Below, piece by piece: positions 1 to 8,579 of a DNA stretch of 64,000 nt; position 1 is the first letter of the stretch, and every line of letters starts with the position of its first letter. The translations under genes and the position numbers were made by a program. The notes under the pieces were generated by a model, which saw only the letters and a list, made by a program, of their open reading frames with translations, ran no database searches and was not told where the DNA came from. The DNA is taken from the NCBI GenBank assembly GCA_030148025.1, contig JASBUG010000029.1:62001-126000 (forward strand). Reading direction: 5' to 3'. This DNA is from Flavobacteriaceae bacterium (GTDB lineage Bacteria > Bacteroidota > Bacteroidia > Flavobacteriales > Flavobacteriaceae).

Positions 1-48
1 CAGATTGATTTGTAATTTAAACTCTTACGGGAGTTAATATAAATAAAA

Positions 49-67
49 AAGAGGCGCGAAGCCTCTT
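49..67 (-). terminator. rho-independent terminator of rpsO
   Basis: A perfect 7-bp stem (aagaggc/gcctctt) encloses the loop gcgaa. On the minus strand it is followed by a run of T. It lies 9 bases past the rpsO stop codon. Confidence 0.85.
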
Positions 68-75
68 TAGTATGA

Positions 76-345
76 TTATTTTCTTAATCCTAATTCTTTA
101 ACTATGGCACGATATCTTAAAATATCTTTCTTAGTTAAGTAATCTAGTAATGCTCTACGCTTACCTACCAATTTTACTAGAGATCTTTCAGTGTTATAAT
201 CTTTACGATTATTCTTTAAGTGCTCTGTTAAGTGGTTAATTCTGTGAGTAAATAATGCAATCTGTCCTTCAGTAGATCCAGTATCATTAGCACCTTTACC
301 GTGTTTTTTAAAGATTTCTTCTTTAATTTCTTTTGTTAAATACAT
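76..345 (-). CDS. rpsO: 30S ribosomal protein S15
   Basis: This 89-residue protein has the normal S15 length. It binds the central domain of 16S rRNA (the h20/h21/h22 junction) and is an early assembly protein of the small subunit. The family signature is visible: DTGSTEGQIALFTHRI at about residues 21-36 and LVGKRRALLDYL at about 58-69. It is monocistronic, with its own hairpin terminator directly downstream and a TATCTTTG box about 58 bases upstream. In many bacteria S15 autoregulates through its leader. The leader here is short and I could not identify a pseudoknot in it. Confidence 0.98.
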   Translation of the reverse strand: MYLTKEIKEEIFKKHGKGANDTGSTEGQIALFTHRINHLTEHLKNNRKDYNTERSLVKLVGKRRALLDYLTKKDILRYRAIVKELGLRK

Positions 346-402
346 TCCAATATTTATTTAAATGATTTTTATGTACTGATTACGATTCTCGTATTCAAGC
401 GG

Positions 403-410
403 CAAAGATA
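403..410 (-). promoter_or_regulatory. -7 promoter box for rpsO
   Basis: The minus strand reads TATCTTTG, which matches the Bacteroidota TAnnTTTG -7 consensus, 58 bases upstream of the rpsO start. I see no clear -33 TTG element. Confidence 0.55.
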
Positions 411-573
411 GTAAAAATTGATAAATTATAATCTTTTTTAAAATTCTTTTTGGTTTGCTTAAACACTTGTTTTTTAAGGGGCTAGTAAAGACTTTGTGTT
501 GAAGATTTTATTTTTTAATTAAACCTTCTCATTTTAAGAAAGTCTTAACATTAAATAAACTTAAAATCAAGCA

Positions 574-1431
574 ATGATGAGAAAATTAAATTTAACTAAA
601 CAAGTGTTTATGGGAATCATGGCTTTTTCGGTACTTACTTTTAGCTGTAGCGAAAATGAAGCTGTTGATAATTTAGAGCAAGAAGTTGATGCTTCTGAAA
701 TAGTTATGTCTGCCGAAATAGATGTTGCTTCTGAAACAATGGATGATATCGCTATTGATGCCTATGAAGCACAGGAAGCCAGTGAAAATGTTTCTGGTAG
801 AACAACTGGAAGTGAATCTTACACGTTACCTGGTTGTGTTACTGTAACAGTTGTAGCCGAATTGAATTCAAGAGAGATTACTGTTGATTTTGGAACAGAA
901 GGGTGTGAAGTACGAGGAAATATTTTAAAAGGAAAAATAATACTATCGTACGAAAGAAATCCAGATGCGCAGCAGATATCTATATCTAAAAGCTTGGAGG
1001 ATTTCTATTTTAATGACCTAAATATTTTGGGAAGTAAAACAATTTTACGTCAGCGTTCTAATGACAGCGGAAACCCTCAATTTACTAAAACGGTAGATAT
1101 TACTGTTATTTGGCCTGATGGCTCTGAAGCTTCAAGAAATGGAATCAAAGTGAGAGAGTGGATAGAAGGTCATGGAAGTGGTGTGTGGAGCGATAATGTA
1201 TTTGAAGTAACTGGAAATTGGACCTCTAATTTTAAAAATGGCAATGTACACACTTATGAAGTTGTAATTCCTTTACGCAGAGAAGTAGTTTGTAAATTCT
1301 TTGTTCAGGGATCAATTGATGTAGAACGTACCAATTTTGCTGGTGTTTTTGATTATGGAGATGGTAATTGCGATAATCAAGCTACGTTTACCTTTGATGA
1401 TGGAACAGTTAGGGATGTAATTCTTAACTAA
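574..1431 (+). CDS. orphan lipoprotein of unknown function
   Basis: I do not recognise this 285-residue protein. It begins with a lipoprotein signal peptide: basic MMRKLNLTKQ, a hydrophobic core, then a lipobox ending LTFSC, so the mature protein should be lipidated at that Cys. An acidic low-complexity stretch follows (about residues 27-70, rich in Glu, Asp, Ala and Ser). The remainder looks like an all-beta domain of alternating hydrophobic strands, with several Cys (GCVTV, EGCEV, EVVCKF, GNCDN) that could form disulfides in the periplasm or at the surface. The start has two adjacent ATG codons and either could be used. It stands alone between divergent rpsO and convergent accD, and shares a bidirectional terminator with accD. 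Confidence 0.8.
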   Translation: MMRKLNLTKQVFMGIMAFSVLTFSCSENEAVDNLEQEVDASEIVMSAEIDVASETMDDIAIDAYEAQEASENVSGRTTGSESYTLPGCVTVTVVAELNSREITVDFGTEGCEVRGNILKGKIILSYERNPDAQQISISKSLEDFYFNDLNILGSKTILRQRSNDSGNPQFTKTVDITVIWPDGSEASRNGIKVREWIEGHGSGVWSDNVFEVTGNWTSNFKNGNVHTYEVVIPLRREVVCKFFVQGSIDVERTNFAGVFDYGDGNCDNQATFTFDDGTVRDVILN

Positions 1432-1460
1432 GCTTATAAAATGTGTGATTTTATAAGAAC

Positions 1461-1490
1461 AAAAAAGCGAACCATTTGGTTCGCTTTTTT
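1461..1490. terminator. bidirectional terminator between the lipoprotein gene and accD
   Basis: A 13-bp stem with arms aaaaaagcgaacc and ggttcgctttttt has a 4-base loop, flanked by A and T runs on opposite sides. It can terminate both converging genes. Confidence 0.9.
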
Positions 1491-1494
1491 AGTT

Positions 1495-2349
1495 TTATGC
1501 TCTTAACGGTTGATTTAATATTAAATCGATGTATAAGTTTATTTTGTTTTTCAGGTCTCTTCTATGTGTAATAAAATCTAGAAAACCATGTTCTAAAACA
1601 AATTCTGCCGTTTGAAAACCTTCAGGTAATTCTTTACCAGTAGTATCTCTAACTACACGTGGTCCAGCAAAGCCAATTAGAGCTCCTGGTTCACTTATGT
1701 TAATATCTCCTAACATAGCAAAAGATGCTGTTGTTCCTCCAGTTGTAGGATCTGTACATAGTGATATATAAGGTAATTTGGCATCTGCTAACTGTGCAAG
1801 TTTTGCCGATGTTTTAGCTAGCTGCATTAGGGATAATGCTGCTTCCATCATACGTGCGCCTCCAGATTTGGAGATGATCATAAAAGGTAATTTCTTTTTT
1901 AGGGCATAATCAGCTGCTCGTGCAATTTTTTCACCAACAACACTTCCCATAGAACCTCCAATAAAACTAAAATCCATACATGCAATTACTAGGTCTTTTC
2001 CTTTAGACTTACCAACAGCTGTTCGTACGGCATCTTTTAAATTTGTTTTTTCGGTAGCTGCTTTTATTCGCTCTGTATATTTTTTAGTGTCTTCAAATTT
2101 TAAAGGATCTTTAGAAGACATACCAGCATCCAATTCTTTGTATTTATCGTCAAAAAGAATGTCGAAATACTCGTTGCTACCTATACGTACATGGTAACCA
2201 TCTTCAGGACTTACATAGTAGTTCTTTTCAAGTTCTTCGGTATCGACCACTTTTCCTGTTGGTGATTTATACCATAACCCTTTGGGTGTGTCTTTTTTAG
2301 CCTCGGTAGGTGTTTGTATTCCCTTGTCTTTTCGTTTAAACCAAGCCAT
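1495..2349 (-). CDS. accD: acetyl-CoA carboxylase carboxyltransferase subunit beta
   Basis: AccD with AccA transfers the carboxyl group from carboxybiotin to acetyl-CoA, giving malonyl-CoA for fatty acid synthesis in the cytoplasm. At 284 residues it has the usual length. The crotonase-like core is clear: [46 protein letters not shown] and FAGPRVV. The N-terminal zinc ribbon has lost all four cysteines. The positions normally read CPxC and CPxC, but here they are S29/G32 and S47/D50 (KSPTG and VSPED). The rest of the ribbon is preserved, so this is lineage loss of zinc rather than damage. The gene follows fbaA in the same direction by 39 bases and has its own -7 box in that gap. Confidence 0.97.
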   Translation of the reverse strand: MAWFKRKDKGIQTPTEAKKDTPKGLWYKSPTGKVVDTEELEKNYYVSPEDGYHVRIGSNEYFDILFDDKYKELDAGMSSKDPLKFEDTKKYTERIKAATEKTNLKDAVRTAVGKSKGKDLVIACMDFSFIGGSMGSVVGEKIARAADYALKKKLPFMIISKSGGARMMEAALSLMQLAKTSAKLAQLADAKLPYISLCTDPTTGGTTASFAMLGDINISEPGALIGFAGPRVVRDTTGKELPEGFQTAEFVLEHGFLDFITHRRDLKNKINLYIDLILNQPLRA

Positions 2350-2372
2350 AAATTTAGTTATTAGTTAGAGTG

Positions 2373-2380
2373 CAAAACTA
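2373..2380 (-). promoter_or_regulatory. -7 promoter box for accD
   Basis: The minus strand reads TAGTTTTG, matching TAnnTTTG, 24 bases upstream of the accD ATG inside the short fbaA-accD gap. It suggests accD can be transcribed separately from fbaA. Confidence 0.5.
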
Positions 2381-2388
2381 CACAAATT

Positions 2389-3456
2389 TTATAATGTATC
2401 TACATTATTTAAGTCTTCAAACGCTTTCTTTAAACGTTCTACAAAAGTATTCTCACCTTCGCGTAGCCATTTTCTTGGATCGTAGTATTTTTTATTAGGC
2501 ACATCGTCTCCATCTGGATTCCCTATTTGAGATTGAAGATAGGCTTCGTTTGCTTTCATGTAATCTCTAATACCACAAGTAAATGCGTATTGTAGATCGG
2601 TGTCAATATTCATTTTGATAACACCATAACTAATAGCTTCTCTAATTTCTTCTACTGAAGAACCAGAACCACCATGAAAAACAAAGTCTATATGATTGTG
2701 CGCAACACCATATTTTTTTGAAATATATTCCTGAGAGTTTTTAAGAATTTTAGGTGTTAATTTTACATTACCAGGTTTGTAAACACCATGTACGTTACCA
2801 AAAGCAGCAGCGACAGTAAATTGATCGCTTACTTTACTTAATTCTTCATAGGCATAAGCAACTTCTTCTGGCTGTGTGTAAAGTTTTGAATCGTCTACAT
2901 CTGTATTATCAACACCATCTTCTTCACCACCAGTAATACCTAGTTCTATTTCAAGTGTCATTCCCATTTTACTCATGCGTTGAAGATATTGTTTACATAT
3001 TTCAATATTCTCTTCAATTGGCTCTTCAGATAGATCGATCATATGCGAACTGTATAGTGGTTTGCCTGTTTCTTCAAAATGTTTTTCACTGGCATCAAGT
3101 AAACCATCAATCCATGGTAATAATTTTTTAGCACAATGATCGGTATGTAAAATAACAGGAACACCATAAGCTTCGGCTAGTAAATGAATGTGTTTTGCTC
3201 CAGCTACAGCTCCAGCAATAGCAGATTTTTGATTTTCATTAGATAAACCTTTACCTGCATTAAACTGTGCACCTCCATTAGAAAACTGAATTATCACAGG
3301 TGCATTTAAATCTCTTGCTGTTTGTAAAACGCTATTTATGGTATTTGAACCAACAACGTTAACTGCTGGTAAAGCAAATCCTTTTTCTTTTGCTAATTTG
3401 AAAATTTCCTGAACTTCTTTCCCAGTTGCTACACCTGCTTTTATATTATGTGCCAT
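2389..3456 (-). CDS. fbaA: class II fructose-bisphosphate aldolase
   Basis: This zinc enzyme cleaves fructose 1,6-bisphosphate to dihydroxyacetone phosphate and glyceraldehyde 3-phosphate in glycolysis and works in reverse in gluconeogenesis. The 355-residue length fits the E. coli FbaA subgroup. Visible motifs are HTDHCAKK (H104-H107, with the catalytic Asp and a zinc His), an acidic active-site loop LEIELGITGGEEDGVDN, AFGNVHGVYKPG with a second zinc His, FHGGSGS for phosphate binding and MNIDTDLQYA near the C terminus. A TACTTTTG box lies 29 bases upstream. Confidence 0.98.
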   Translation of the reverse strand: MAHNIKAGVATGKEVQEIFKLAKEKGFALPAVNVVGSNTINSVLQTARDLNAPVIIQFSNGGAQFNAGKGLSNENQKSAIAGAVAGAKHIHLLAEAYGVPVILHTDHCAKKLLPWIDGLLDASEKHFEETGKPLYSSHMIDLSEEPIEENIEICKQYLQRMSKMGMTLEIELGITGGEEDGVDNTDVDDSKLYTQPEEVAYAYEELSKVSDQFTVAAAFGNVHGVYKPGNVKLTPKILKNSQEYISKKYGVAHNHIDFVFHGGSGSSVEEIREAISYGVIKMNIDTDLQYAFTCGIRDYMKANEAYLQSQIGNPDGDDVPNKKYYDPRKWLREGENTFVERLKKAFEDLNNVDTL

Positions 3457-3485
3457 GTTGTAATTTTTATAATAAAATGAAAGGT

Positions 3486-3493
3486 CAAAAGTA
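3486..3493 (-). promoter_or_regulatory. -7 promoter box for fbaA
   Basis: The minus strand reads TACTTTTG (TAnnTTTG consensus), 29 bases upstream of the fbaA start. Confidence 0.5.
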
Positions 3494-3573
3494 CATAAAT
3501 TTTAAAAAATACACCTCGAATCTAATGGCTTAAAAAGTGAAAAAATATACAGTATAATTGTTAAAAAAAGTTT

Positions 3574-6126
3574 TTAGAAAGGGTAGTTAATACCAAGGTT
3601 GTATACGGCATTCCCAAAATTGTAGTCTCTAAACCATCTATTGTTTGTTGCATTGGCAGGGTCGTAAGTTTTAAAACCAATATCGCCTCTTAAAACAAAA
3701 AAGCCAAAATCATATCGCAGTCCAAAACCAGATCCAACAGCAATATCTTTTAGAGAACCAAACCCTGTAAAGGTTGCTTTTGGATCATCTTCACTATCTA
3801 AAGCGTTCCATATATTACCTGCATCAACAAAAAGAGCACCATTTAAACTGCCAAATAAATTAAAGCGATGTTCTAAACTAAAAGCTAGTTTCATGTTGGC
3901 TTCGTTAAATTCATTTTTTCTGTCGGTTCTTCCTGGTCCTAAATTATAAGCTGTCCAAGCTCTATTGTCGTTTGCTCCACCTGCAAAGAAACTTTTAGAG
4001 AACGGAATATTGTCTGAATTGCCATATGGAATTGCAATACCAAAAAAGCTACGAAAAGCTATAACATTATTTCTGCCAATACTCCAGTGTTTTATATAGT
4101 CGAGTTCAGTTTTAGCGTATTGAGAATAGGTAACACCAAATAAATTGTATTTACCATTATTATTTTTATTTATACCAATGATTCTTGAAGCTGTGGTTAA
4201 TAAATTACCAGCAGACTCAAGCTTTAGCCTAAAAATAGAAAAATCTTCATCTACCAAATTCTCTCTTCTGTCCTTTACATAATTAAAACTTGTTGAGAAA
4301 ATAAGGTTGTTTTCTGTTAATCTGTCTTTTCGCTGTTTAATGTTGCTTACTGTTTGATAATCTGTAGGGTTTGAGCTTTGAAAACTATTATCCTGCAAAA
4401 CCAAAGCAATAAAGTCATCTGCTCTATTTTGGATTAAACTTTCAACTCCTGTATCACTTGTAGTAATAAATTCAGGCGGTGTATTATATGAATTCAATGC
4501 AATAGATTCTAAGCTATTGAATGAATTTTGATACACGCCAAAATAGTTTCCTGGATTAAGATTTCTAATATATTGAGCATTAAATAGGTCAACGCTATTA
4601 GTAACTGTTTTTGAAGGATTCCAGTTGTAATTAAAAATACCGTTAACTGTTTGTTTGTCAAGACCAATATTAGTTTGACTAGTAAAACCAAGACTCATTC
4701 TGGTGCTAGGAGACATATGTTTAGGAATGATCTTTTCGGTATTAAAAAAAGGAAAAGCAAACCTAGGAATGGTTAATTTAATATCGGCACCTAATTCATT
4801 TATATCAAAAAACTGGCTGCTGTTTGAGCCATCTTTGGAGGCTCCAATAGCTCCTAATGCAGAAATTTCAAGTGTTTCGGCTCCTTTAAATACATTTCTA
4901 ATGAGCAGGCCTGTGTTAAAGGAAACTCCAATAGATTGAATATTACTTTGTGAGACATTTACATCAAACCCTAATCCGTATTTTTTTCTTGGTACTAAGG
5001 TAATGTTGGCAGTAAGCGTAGAATCATTTACAGATTCTACATAACTTATGTTTGGATATTTGAAGGTTTGTAGGTTATTGATATGTCTATATGTTCTAAC
5101 GCGATCTATATCTCTAAATATATTTCCTTTGTTTATAAATATGGCTTGGTCTAATGCCTTAGGTCTATATCTAAATTTATCATAACTATAGTAAGTAGTA
5201 TTGTTATAAGTAACAGAGTCTTGGTAAGTGTTTCCTAGGTTTTTAAAAGGGTCGCCAATTACTACATTTACATTTTTAATATTGTAAATTTTAAAAGGTA
5301 CTGTTGCTATAGAATCTTCATTTCTTATTTTTCTATCTTGAATAATAACATCTACATCTACCAGATGTTGCTTGCCAATAGTATCGGGTTTAAACGATAC
5401 ATAATCTTGTGAAAAATGATACACTCCAGAGTTTCTGAAGGTTTCTGTAATTCGTTCACGTTCGTTAGTGAAATTTAGTCTGTTATACTGTTCTCCTTTT
5501 TTTAATAGACTCTGGTTTTTTGATTCTTGATATAGCGAGTCTAACAATGGTGAAGCTACAGTGCTGTAAATAGAGTCTAGTACATAAGGTGTTCCTGTGT
5601 CAACAGTATAATTTACTGTGGCTCTTTTGTTATCATTCTTTGTAGTGGTAAATTCTACTTTCCTATCAAACCAACCATTGGCAAAAAAGTAGTCTTCTAA
5701 ATTTTCCTTAGATCGAGCACTCTTTAAACTGTCTAGAATAACTGGTGCTTCTCCTGTTCTTTTTAACCAGTTATTAAATCCTAAAGCAGAATTTTTTAAT
5801 TGATCTAATTGTTTTTTAGATAGTTTTTTAGTTAGTCGAGCTCTTCTTTTAGGATTTTTATCTAGCCATTTTTCAAACAAAGAATCACGATTGTTTCGCG
5901 CCAAATTATATATATGTAGTCGTAAAGGAAACCCAAGCAATTTGTTGTTTGGTCGTTGGTAAATTAAATTGTTGATATCCTCAGATATTGTTTTTTTACC
6001 ATTAACTGTTATAGAAGTGTTGGTTAGTAGATGCTCTTTGTCTTGGACTCGTTTTACTACATTACATGCTGTAAAGCTACTTACAAACAGGAGGGATAAT
6101 AATATTTTTAAGAATGTGTGTTTCAA
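3574..6126 (-). CDS. tamL: TamL-type outer membrane assembly lipoprotein (BamA/TamA superfamily)
   Basis: This 850-residue protein has POTRA-like repeats in the N-terminal half and a 16-strand Omp85-type barrel in the C-terminal half, ending in the outer membrane signature NLGINYPF with a terminal Phe. Unlike proteobacterial TamA it has a lipoprotein signal with lipobox SFTAC (C21), the hallmark of Bacteroidota TamL, which is thought to work with TamB in envelope biogenesis. The barrel motif GGANDNRAW is the usual Omp85 loop-6 element. The start is TTG. An in-frame TAG lies directly upstream, and the signal peptide requires this start. It is divergent from the RNA methyltransferase gene. No tamB is present in the window. 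Confidence 0.9.
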   Translation of the reverse strand: MKHTFLKILLSLLFVSSFTACNVVKRVQDKEHLLTNTSITVNGKKTISEDINNLIYQRPNNKLLGFPLRLHIYNLARNNRDSLFEKWLDKNPKRRARLTKKLSKKQLDQLKNSALGFNNWLKRTGEAPVILDSLKSARSKENLEDYFFANGWFDRKVEFTTTKNDNKRATVNYTVDTGTPYVLDSIYSTVASPLLDSLYQESKNQSLLKKGEQYNRLNFTNERERITETFRNSGVYHFSQDYVSFKPDTIGKQHLVDVDVIIQDRKIRNEDSIATVPFKIYNIKNVNVVIGDPFKNLGNTYQDSVTYNNTTYYSYDKFRYRPKALDQAIFINKGNIFRDIDRVRTYRHINNLQTFKYPNISYVESVNDSTLTANITLVPRKKYGLGFDVNVSQSNIQSIGVSFNTGLLIRNVFKGAETLEISALGAIGASKDGSNSSQFFDINELGADIKLTIPRFAFPFFNTEKIIPKHMSPSTRMSLGFTSQTNIGLDKQTVNGIFNYNWNPSKTVTNSVDLFNAQYIRNLNPGNYFGVYQNSFNSLESIALNSYNTPPEFITTSDTGVESLIQNRADDFIALVLQDNSFQSSNPTDYQTVSNIKQRKDRLTENNLIFSTSFNYVKDRRENLVDEDFSIFRLKLESAGNLLTTASRIIGINKNNNGKYNLFGVTYSQYAKTELDYIKHWSIGRNNVIAFRSFFGIAIPYGNSDNIPFSKSFFAGGANDNRAWTAYNLGPGRTDRKNEFNEANMKLAFSLEHRFNLFGSLNGALFVDAGNIWNALDSEDDPKATFTGFGSLKDIAVGSGFGLRYDFGFFVLRGDIGFKTYDPANATNNRWFRDYNFGNAVYNLGINYPF

Positions 6127-6291
6127 CTAAAAAAAACAAATGAGTTAAGGTTATAAATAACGAAACTTACATGGCATCAAAAATACATTATTTCCAACGA
6201 AAAAAAATATTTAGGGATGGCCATGTTACAATATCATTTTTATTACTTTCTTTATCTAAATTTATAATGCAAATATTTAACCAAAGTTGCA

Positions 6292-7029
6292 ATGCTAAGT
6301 AAAAATCAAATAAAGTTAATAACGAGCTTAAAACAAAAAAAGTATCGTCAACAACATCAGTTTTTTGTAGCCGAAGGAAAAAAAACAATTAACGAACTTT
6401 TAGCTTCAAATTTGCAACTACATCAGTTATATACAACTACGTTAGATTTTGATGTATTGGATGATTTGGTAACACAAATATCTAATCAAGAGTTGAAAAA
6501 GATCAGTTTTTTAAAAACACCAAATAATGCATTGGCAATATTTAAAATGCCTGAAGCCAAAACTATAGATTTTGAGGGTTTAATTGTGGCTTTGGACGAT
6601 GTAAGAGATCCAGGGAATTTAGGAACTATTATTCGTTTATGCGATTGGTTTGGGGTAAAAGATCTATTGTGTAGTCAAGAGACGGTAGATTGTTATAACC
6701 CAAAAGTTATTCAGGCAACAATGGGGTCTATTACTCGTGTTAATATAAGTTATGTAGATTTAGAAAGTGTTTTAAGAGATCATAGGGTTGAAACATTTGG
6801 AGCTTTTATGGATGGCGAAAATGTGTATGATTCAGACTTACCAGATAAAGGTGTGTTGGTTTTGGGGAATGAGGCAAATGGCATTCATGAATCTGTAGAA
6901 GCGCATATAACAAAGCGAATTGCTATTCCAAGGTTTGGAGATTTGCAAAAAACGGAAAGCCTTAATGTGGCTAATGCTGCAGCTATATTGTTAAGTGAGT
7001 TTAGACGTCAGCCTTCTATTGGAAAGTAA
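6292..7029 (+). CDS. TrmH/SpoU-family RNA 2'-O-methyltransferase
   Basis: This SPOUT methyltransferase uses S-adenosylmethionine to methylate a ribose 2'-OH in tRNA or rRNA. The N terminus (LITSLKQKKYRQQHQFFVAEGKK) is the substrate-binding SpoU_sub_bind-like region. The C-terminal domain carries the three knot motifs: LDDVRDPGNLGTIIRLCDWFG, VLGNEANGI and IPRFGDLQKTESLNVANAAAILLSEF. At 245 residues it is of normal length. The sequence does not settle whether its target is 23S rRNA (RlmB-like) or tRNA. Its 3' end overlaps the convergent porT gene by 14 bases. Confidence 0.93.
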   Translation: MLSKNQIKLITSLKQKKYRQQHQFFVAEGKKTINELLASNLQLHQLYTTTLDFDVLDDLVTQISNQELKKISFLKTPNNALAIFKMPEAKTIDFEGLIVALDDVRDPGNLGTIIRLCDWFGVKDLLCSQETVDCYNPKVIQATMGSITRVNISYVDLESVLRDHRVETFGAFMDGENVYDSDLPDKGVLVLGNEANGIHESVEAHITKRIAIPRFGDLQKTESLNVANAAAILLSEFRRQPSIGK

Positions 7030-7729
7030 AATTAATAAAGAGCCCTCTGGTTTTCATGCTCTCTATATTACTTGTCCAAGGACTATTAGGATCTACATCT
7101 CTAACTAGCTCGTCGTTTATAGCAAATACACCTCTTATAGACGGCGTAAACTTAAACCATGGTAAGTATATATCTATACCACCTCCAATTTCGTAAAAGA
7201 ACATACTGTTTTTAGTTCTGAATTGTCCGTTGCTATTATCATCGGGGTTATTTTGATTACTAGAAAGGTTAATGGCAGCAGAAAAACCACCTACAATAAA
7301 TGGTTTAATATTGTTAACTCTAGTGGTTGAGATCTTTAAAAGTAGTGGAACATGTATATAAGTTGAGTTAACTTCTCTCAGCAAATCTGAGTCGTTAAAC
7401 TCCATCCCGTTAAAATAACTCTCGTCGTATTGTACATCACGTTTTGTGATAAATAAACCTGGTTCTAATCTAAGATCTAAATGCTCATTTATACGCATAT
7501 TACCAATTAAACCTACGTTAAATCCTAGGTTCTTTTTTGTTTGAATGTCTTTTCTATTGCGCTTATAATCGAAGTTGAAATCATAACTATTAAAGCCAAG
7601 AAAGTAACCCCAAGACCATTTTGCTTTATCGACATTTTGGTTGTTCTGTATCTTGTCTTTGCTAAAAAGTTGAGCTGAAGCTGTTTGTGATGCAATGATT
7701 AAGGTTAAAACTAAAACTATTCTTTTCAT
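7016..7729 (-). CDS. porT: PorT-family outer membrane beta-barrel protein of type IX secretion
   Basis: PorT (SprT in Flavobacterium) is an outer membrane barrel protein needed for type IX secretion and gliding. The chosen ATG at 7729 gives a clean signal peptide (MKRIVLVLTLIIASQTASAQ) and places the start one base after the ubiE stop. A longer in-frame reading from 7804 would bury the signal peptide inside ubiE. The mature part shows barrel strands such as WGYFLGFNSYDFNF, LGFNVGLIGNMRI, LRLEPGLFITKR and YIHVPLLLK, and ends in FTFQ. The ubiE-porT order is a conserved Bacteroidota arrangement. PorT supports the reading that the two sorting-domain proteins in this window are exported by T9SS. 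Confidence 0.9.
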   Translation of the reverse strand: MKRIVLVLTLIIASQTASAQLFSKDKIQNNQNVDKAKWSWGYFLGFNSYDFNFDYKRNRKDIQTKKNLGFNVGLIGNMRINEHLDLRLEPGLFITKRDVQYDESYFNGMEFNDSDLLREVNSTYIHVPLLLKISTTRVNNIKPFIVGGFSAAINLSSNQNNPDDNSNGQFRTKNSMFFYEIGGGIDIYLPWFKFTPSIRGVFAINDELVRDVDPNSPWTSNIESMKTRGLFINFTFQ

Positions 7730-7730
7730 A

Positions 7731-8462
7731 TTATTGTTTAGTTGCTGTATAAATGGTGGCAACACCAAGAGTTTGTGGCAATGCTTTCGCATTAATAAAC
7801 CCATTTTTAAGTAAAATATTGTTCAATGCTTCTCCATATGGAAATGCCGATGCCGATTCACTTAAATAAGAATAGGCTACTTTATCTTTTGAAAACAGTT
7901 TTCCAATTAGAGGCATAATGCCTTTGGTGTATATGTTATAACCTTGTTTAAAAGGCGTTTTGGTAGGGACAGAGGTTTCAAGTATTACAAACAATCCATT
8001 GGGTTTTAATACTCGCAAAATTTCAGTAAGTCCTTTGTCTAGGTTTTCAAAATTTCTAACTCCAAAAGCAACTGTAATAGCATCAAAAGTGTTATCCTCA
8101 AAAGGCAGATTTTCTGAATCGCCCAATACCATTTCAATCGTATTTTCCAGACCTTTTTTTGCTATTTTATCACGGCCTACATTAAGCATGCCTTCACTAA
8201 TGTCTAAACCAACTATGTTTTTTGCATTGGTTGCTGTTAAATTTATGGCCAAGTCACCAGTTCCTGTAGCAATGTCAAGAATAGAGTCAGGTTTTATTTT
8301 TGATACAAGTGCCACTACCTTTTTTCGCCATTTCACATCAATTCCAAAAGAAATAACACGGTTAAGACCATCGTATTCTTTTGAAATGGTGTCAAACATT
8401 TTTGTGACCTGTTGCTTTTTACTTAGATCACTGTTTTTATAAGGTTTTACTTTTTTTGACAT
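7731..8462 (-). CDS. ubiE: demethylmenaquinone methyltransferase
   Basis: UbiE/MenG performs the last step of menaquinone synthesis, SAM-dependent C-methylation of demethylmenaquinone. At 243 residues it has the family length. The family signatures are [18 protein letters not shown] at the N terminus, [11 protein letters not shown] as SAM motif I, and [26 protein letters not shown] in the middle. Flavobacteria normally use menaquinone only, so the product should be MK. This quinone is the electron acceptor of the Na+-NQR encoded further along. It is followed after one base by porT and probably co-transcribed. Confidence 0.97.
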   Translation of the reverse strand: MSKKVKPYKNSDLSKKQQVTKMFDTISKEYDGLNRVISFGIDVKWRKKVVALVSKIKPDSILDIATGTGDLAINLTATNAKNIVGLDISEGMLNVGRDKIAKKGLENTIEMVLGDSENLPFEDNTFDAITVAFGVRNFENLDKGLTEILRVLKPNGLFVILETSVPTKTPFKQGYNIYTKGIMPLIGKLFSKDKVAYSYLSESASAFPYGEALNNILLKNGFINAKALPQTLGVATIYTATKQ

Positions 8463-8545
8463 TACTAAAATTAACTGTTTAAAAACTTGAGTGTAAAATT
8501 TAGTGCAAAGAAATACAATTCGTATACAAATCCCTAAAAATAAAT

Positions 8546-8553
8546 TATATTTG
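8546..8553 (+). promoter_or_regulatory. -7 promoter box for trkA-trkH
   Basis: TATATTTG matches TAnnTTTG, 26 bases upstream of the trkA start. No convincing -33 TTG is seen. Confidence 0.55.
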
Positions 8554-8579
8554 CTAATCTATATCTTTAATATTACCCG

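Noticed and set aside
6188-6388. A 66-codon frame on the minus strand upstream of tamL
   Set aside because: It overlaps the start of the RNA methyltransferase gene and has no ribosome site or domain.
7730-7804. Longer start for porT at 7804
   Set aside because: The extra 25 residues would lie inside ubiE and precede a good signal peptide, so the ATG at 7729 is preferred.
7960-8442. A 160-codon open frame on the plus strand inside ubiE
   Set aside because: It is antisense to a fully conserved ubiE reading frame, has no recognisable domain, and its composition mirrors the opposite-strand codons.
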